Source: Pelargonium x hortorum (lineage: Eukaryota; Streptophyta; Magnoliopsida; Geraniales; Geraniaceae). From it: a stretch of DNA of 64,000 nt. Shown here piece after piece: positions 62,465-64,000 of the stretch (its first letter is position 1; every line of letters begins with the position of its first letter). A program made the translations under genes and the position numbers. The stretch spans positions 124,001 through 188,000 of the forward strand of contig JAYMTJ010000003.1 in assembly GCA_036897525.1 (NCBI GenBank). The letters are read 5' to 3'. The notes under the pieces are model-generated. The model worked only from the letters and a program-made list of their open reading frames with translations. It did no database searches and was not told where the DNA came from.

Positions 62465-64000
62465 GTATGAAAAAAAGCAGTTAGATAACAAAAAAAGAGA
62501 GTATTCCCCCATTAACGGTAATGCTTAGATAGAAGGATTTCCAAGGATAAGCTATTCGTGTAAGGAATCCCAATACCCCTCACCTCAGTTGAGCTAATAT
62601 TCTATACTTCTGTCTAGAAACTTATCAAGGCCGGGATCTATGACTATATTTTATGGACCCTATCCTATTTATTAGATTAGAAATTTTTGGTAGATTACGT
62701 CCTAAAGCAGTATTTATTTCAATACTAAAAATCTTTGTGGATTAATGGTGATACATTCTTAGCTACTTTGTGTCGAATTTCTATATTATTAAAACCCTCT
62801 TTCTTCTATAGGAAAACCCTCAAATATCCATTTAATATGATATACATATGATATAAAAGGTAAAGTATATACCATTCTTTAAGACGAGAACTGCAGTGGC
62901 TGGTTATAAGGACTGCACTCAAGTGACTTGAACCTACAAAAATTCTCTTTTATAGAAAATCTTTAATTAGTAAAATAATGCGTTAGTTAAGTTAAGGTAT
63001 GTAATTACTCATTTATAAGTCTTTTTTACTAGTATTACTATAAACCTTTGTATTCATGAAGTAAGGGATGATGCATAGTCTTTTGGTGATATGTATGTAA
63101 AGTAATCCTTGTCTTTTCCAGTGACGCGGGTAAGTTTTCGTTCTGAAAAAAGAGCTATGCCTGAATTGAATGAATAATAAGGGGTTTAAATTGCATTGGT
63201 ATTTAAAATAGGAGTTCCGTATTTTCACAGATTTATATTACTCTCTTTCTAGTCCAGTAGTCACTACTTAGGCAAAAGTGAAAGTTACTCTAAAAGCTAC
63301 AAAACTTCAAGGAAAAGGTCTAGCAATAATTTTTTATGGAATTATCCCTTTGAAAGAGCCAACCTCTTACAGTTGAAATATTTCCTTTATAATTAAAAGA
63401 GTCAAATTCCAAGCCTTACCTACAAGCGATTCCAGTGGAGCCGCAGTCTATTTATATATCTATGAAGTGGGGTATCCAAGTCTTTTCTTAGAAAGTAGAA
63501 AACTTCTTAAGCTTAAGTAGGATTTTGTCAACGCCTTATATCCATATTCTTGAGTCAAAAAACTAAGTTCGTAAAACAGTAATCTAGACCAAAAGTACTT
63601 TAAAACTTACCGAGGAGACTCCATACTTGACTTGAAATTGCCCCCCTTTTGTTAGGAGGTGTAACCCAGCCTATTAATTTGGGATTTCGCGGGTCTCTTA
63701 CGGTATCCCTGGATTCTTTATTACAAAAAAGTCTTTCCTAATAAAGTTTTATTTCATATAATATAAATGGGATTCTAAAATACATATATAAGGGGAGTAA
63801 GCCGCTCTTTTGTTTGCCATGGACACCTGGGAGGTTGAAAACTAAAAAGATTCTTACGCCTTAATAGACTCTACAAACAACACGGAAAATTGACAAGTAT
63901 CTGACAAAGGAAAAGGAATAGGTTACTTAACCTGCTAAACTAAGGCTATAAGCTGATTGGAATCTCTGCACTTCGATCTCGAAAAGACTTTTAGGGATAA
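62465..64000. other. Type A non-coding region
   Basis: AT-rich and stop-dense. It contains a 12-base partial copy of the 17-base dispersed repeat (63047-63058). A T-loop word at 62920-62935 (minus) with a TTTTC/GAGAA stem upstream lacks a pairing T-stem and D-arm. No gene is recognisable. Confidence 0.5.

Noticed and set aside
62880-62990. tRNA-like segment (minus) with GGTTCAAGTCA and a TTTTC/GAGAA stem
   Set aside because: T-stem pairs at only one or two positions and the D-arm is absent.

Overview
This window is almost entirely non-coding, AT-rich DNA (about 36% GC by eye). I recognise no protein gene, rRNA, intron core, insertion sequence or CRISPR array. The open frames present, the longest about 105 codons, are about what chance would give in 64 kb of this composition. 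The only features that point to an organism are tRNA genes of bacterial/organellar type: tRNA-Trp(CCA) at 51140-51212 (-), tRNA-Phe(GAA) at 32412-32483 (-) and probably tRNA-Met(CAU) at 58400-58469 (+). The Trp and Met genes resemble plastid versions most closely. The window is therefore most likely part of a very expanded, gene-poor organelle genome of the green lineage. One possibility is a giant plastid genome. The other is a vascular-plant mitochondrial genome that has taken up plastid-type trnW and trnM. I cannot decide between them. The low GC and the diverged tRNAs do not match ordinary seed-plant mitochondria.

The DNA has two textures. Type A fills most of the window (about 1.9-15.1, 20.5-22.9, 24.4-35.0, 37.9-52.5 and 54-64 kb). 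It is AT-rich and carries a degenerate purine-to-pyrimidine near-palindrome, roughly AAGGGRNYCCCTT, about once every 60-100 bp. Type B forms islands (about 0.4-1.0, 15.3-18.9, 19.9-20.5, 22.9-24.4, 35.1-37.8 and 52.5-53.8 kb). These are richer in G+C, lack that motif, and share short diverged repeats in mixed order and orientation. Three of the larger islands have very AT-rich strips at or inside an edge (15.15-15.30, 34.96-35.09 and 35.44-35.55, 53.81-53.95 kb).

The most unusual observation is in the tRNAs. All three credible genes carry the same altered T-arm, GG-TTCRAGT-CG, with G59 and a G52-G62 mismatch in place of the usual GG-TTCRAAT-CC. A fourth exact copy of the motif lies at 37.8 kb. 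By contrast, T-arm-like pieces with the ordinary GG-TTCRANT-CC sequence at 13.45, 25.8, 38.1 and 62.4 kb sit in structures that do not fold well.
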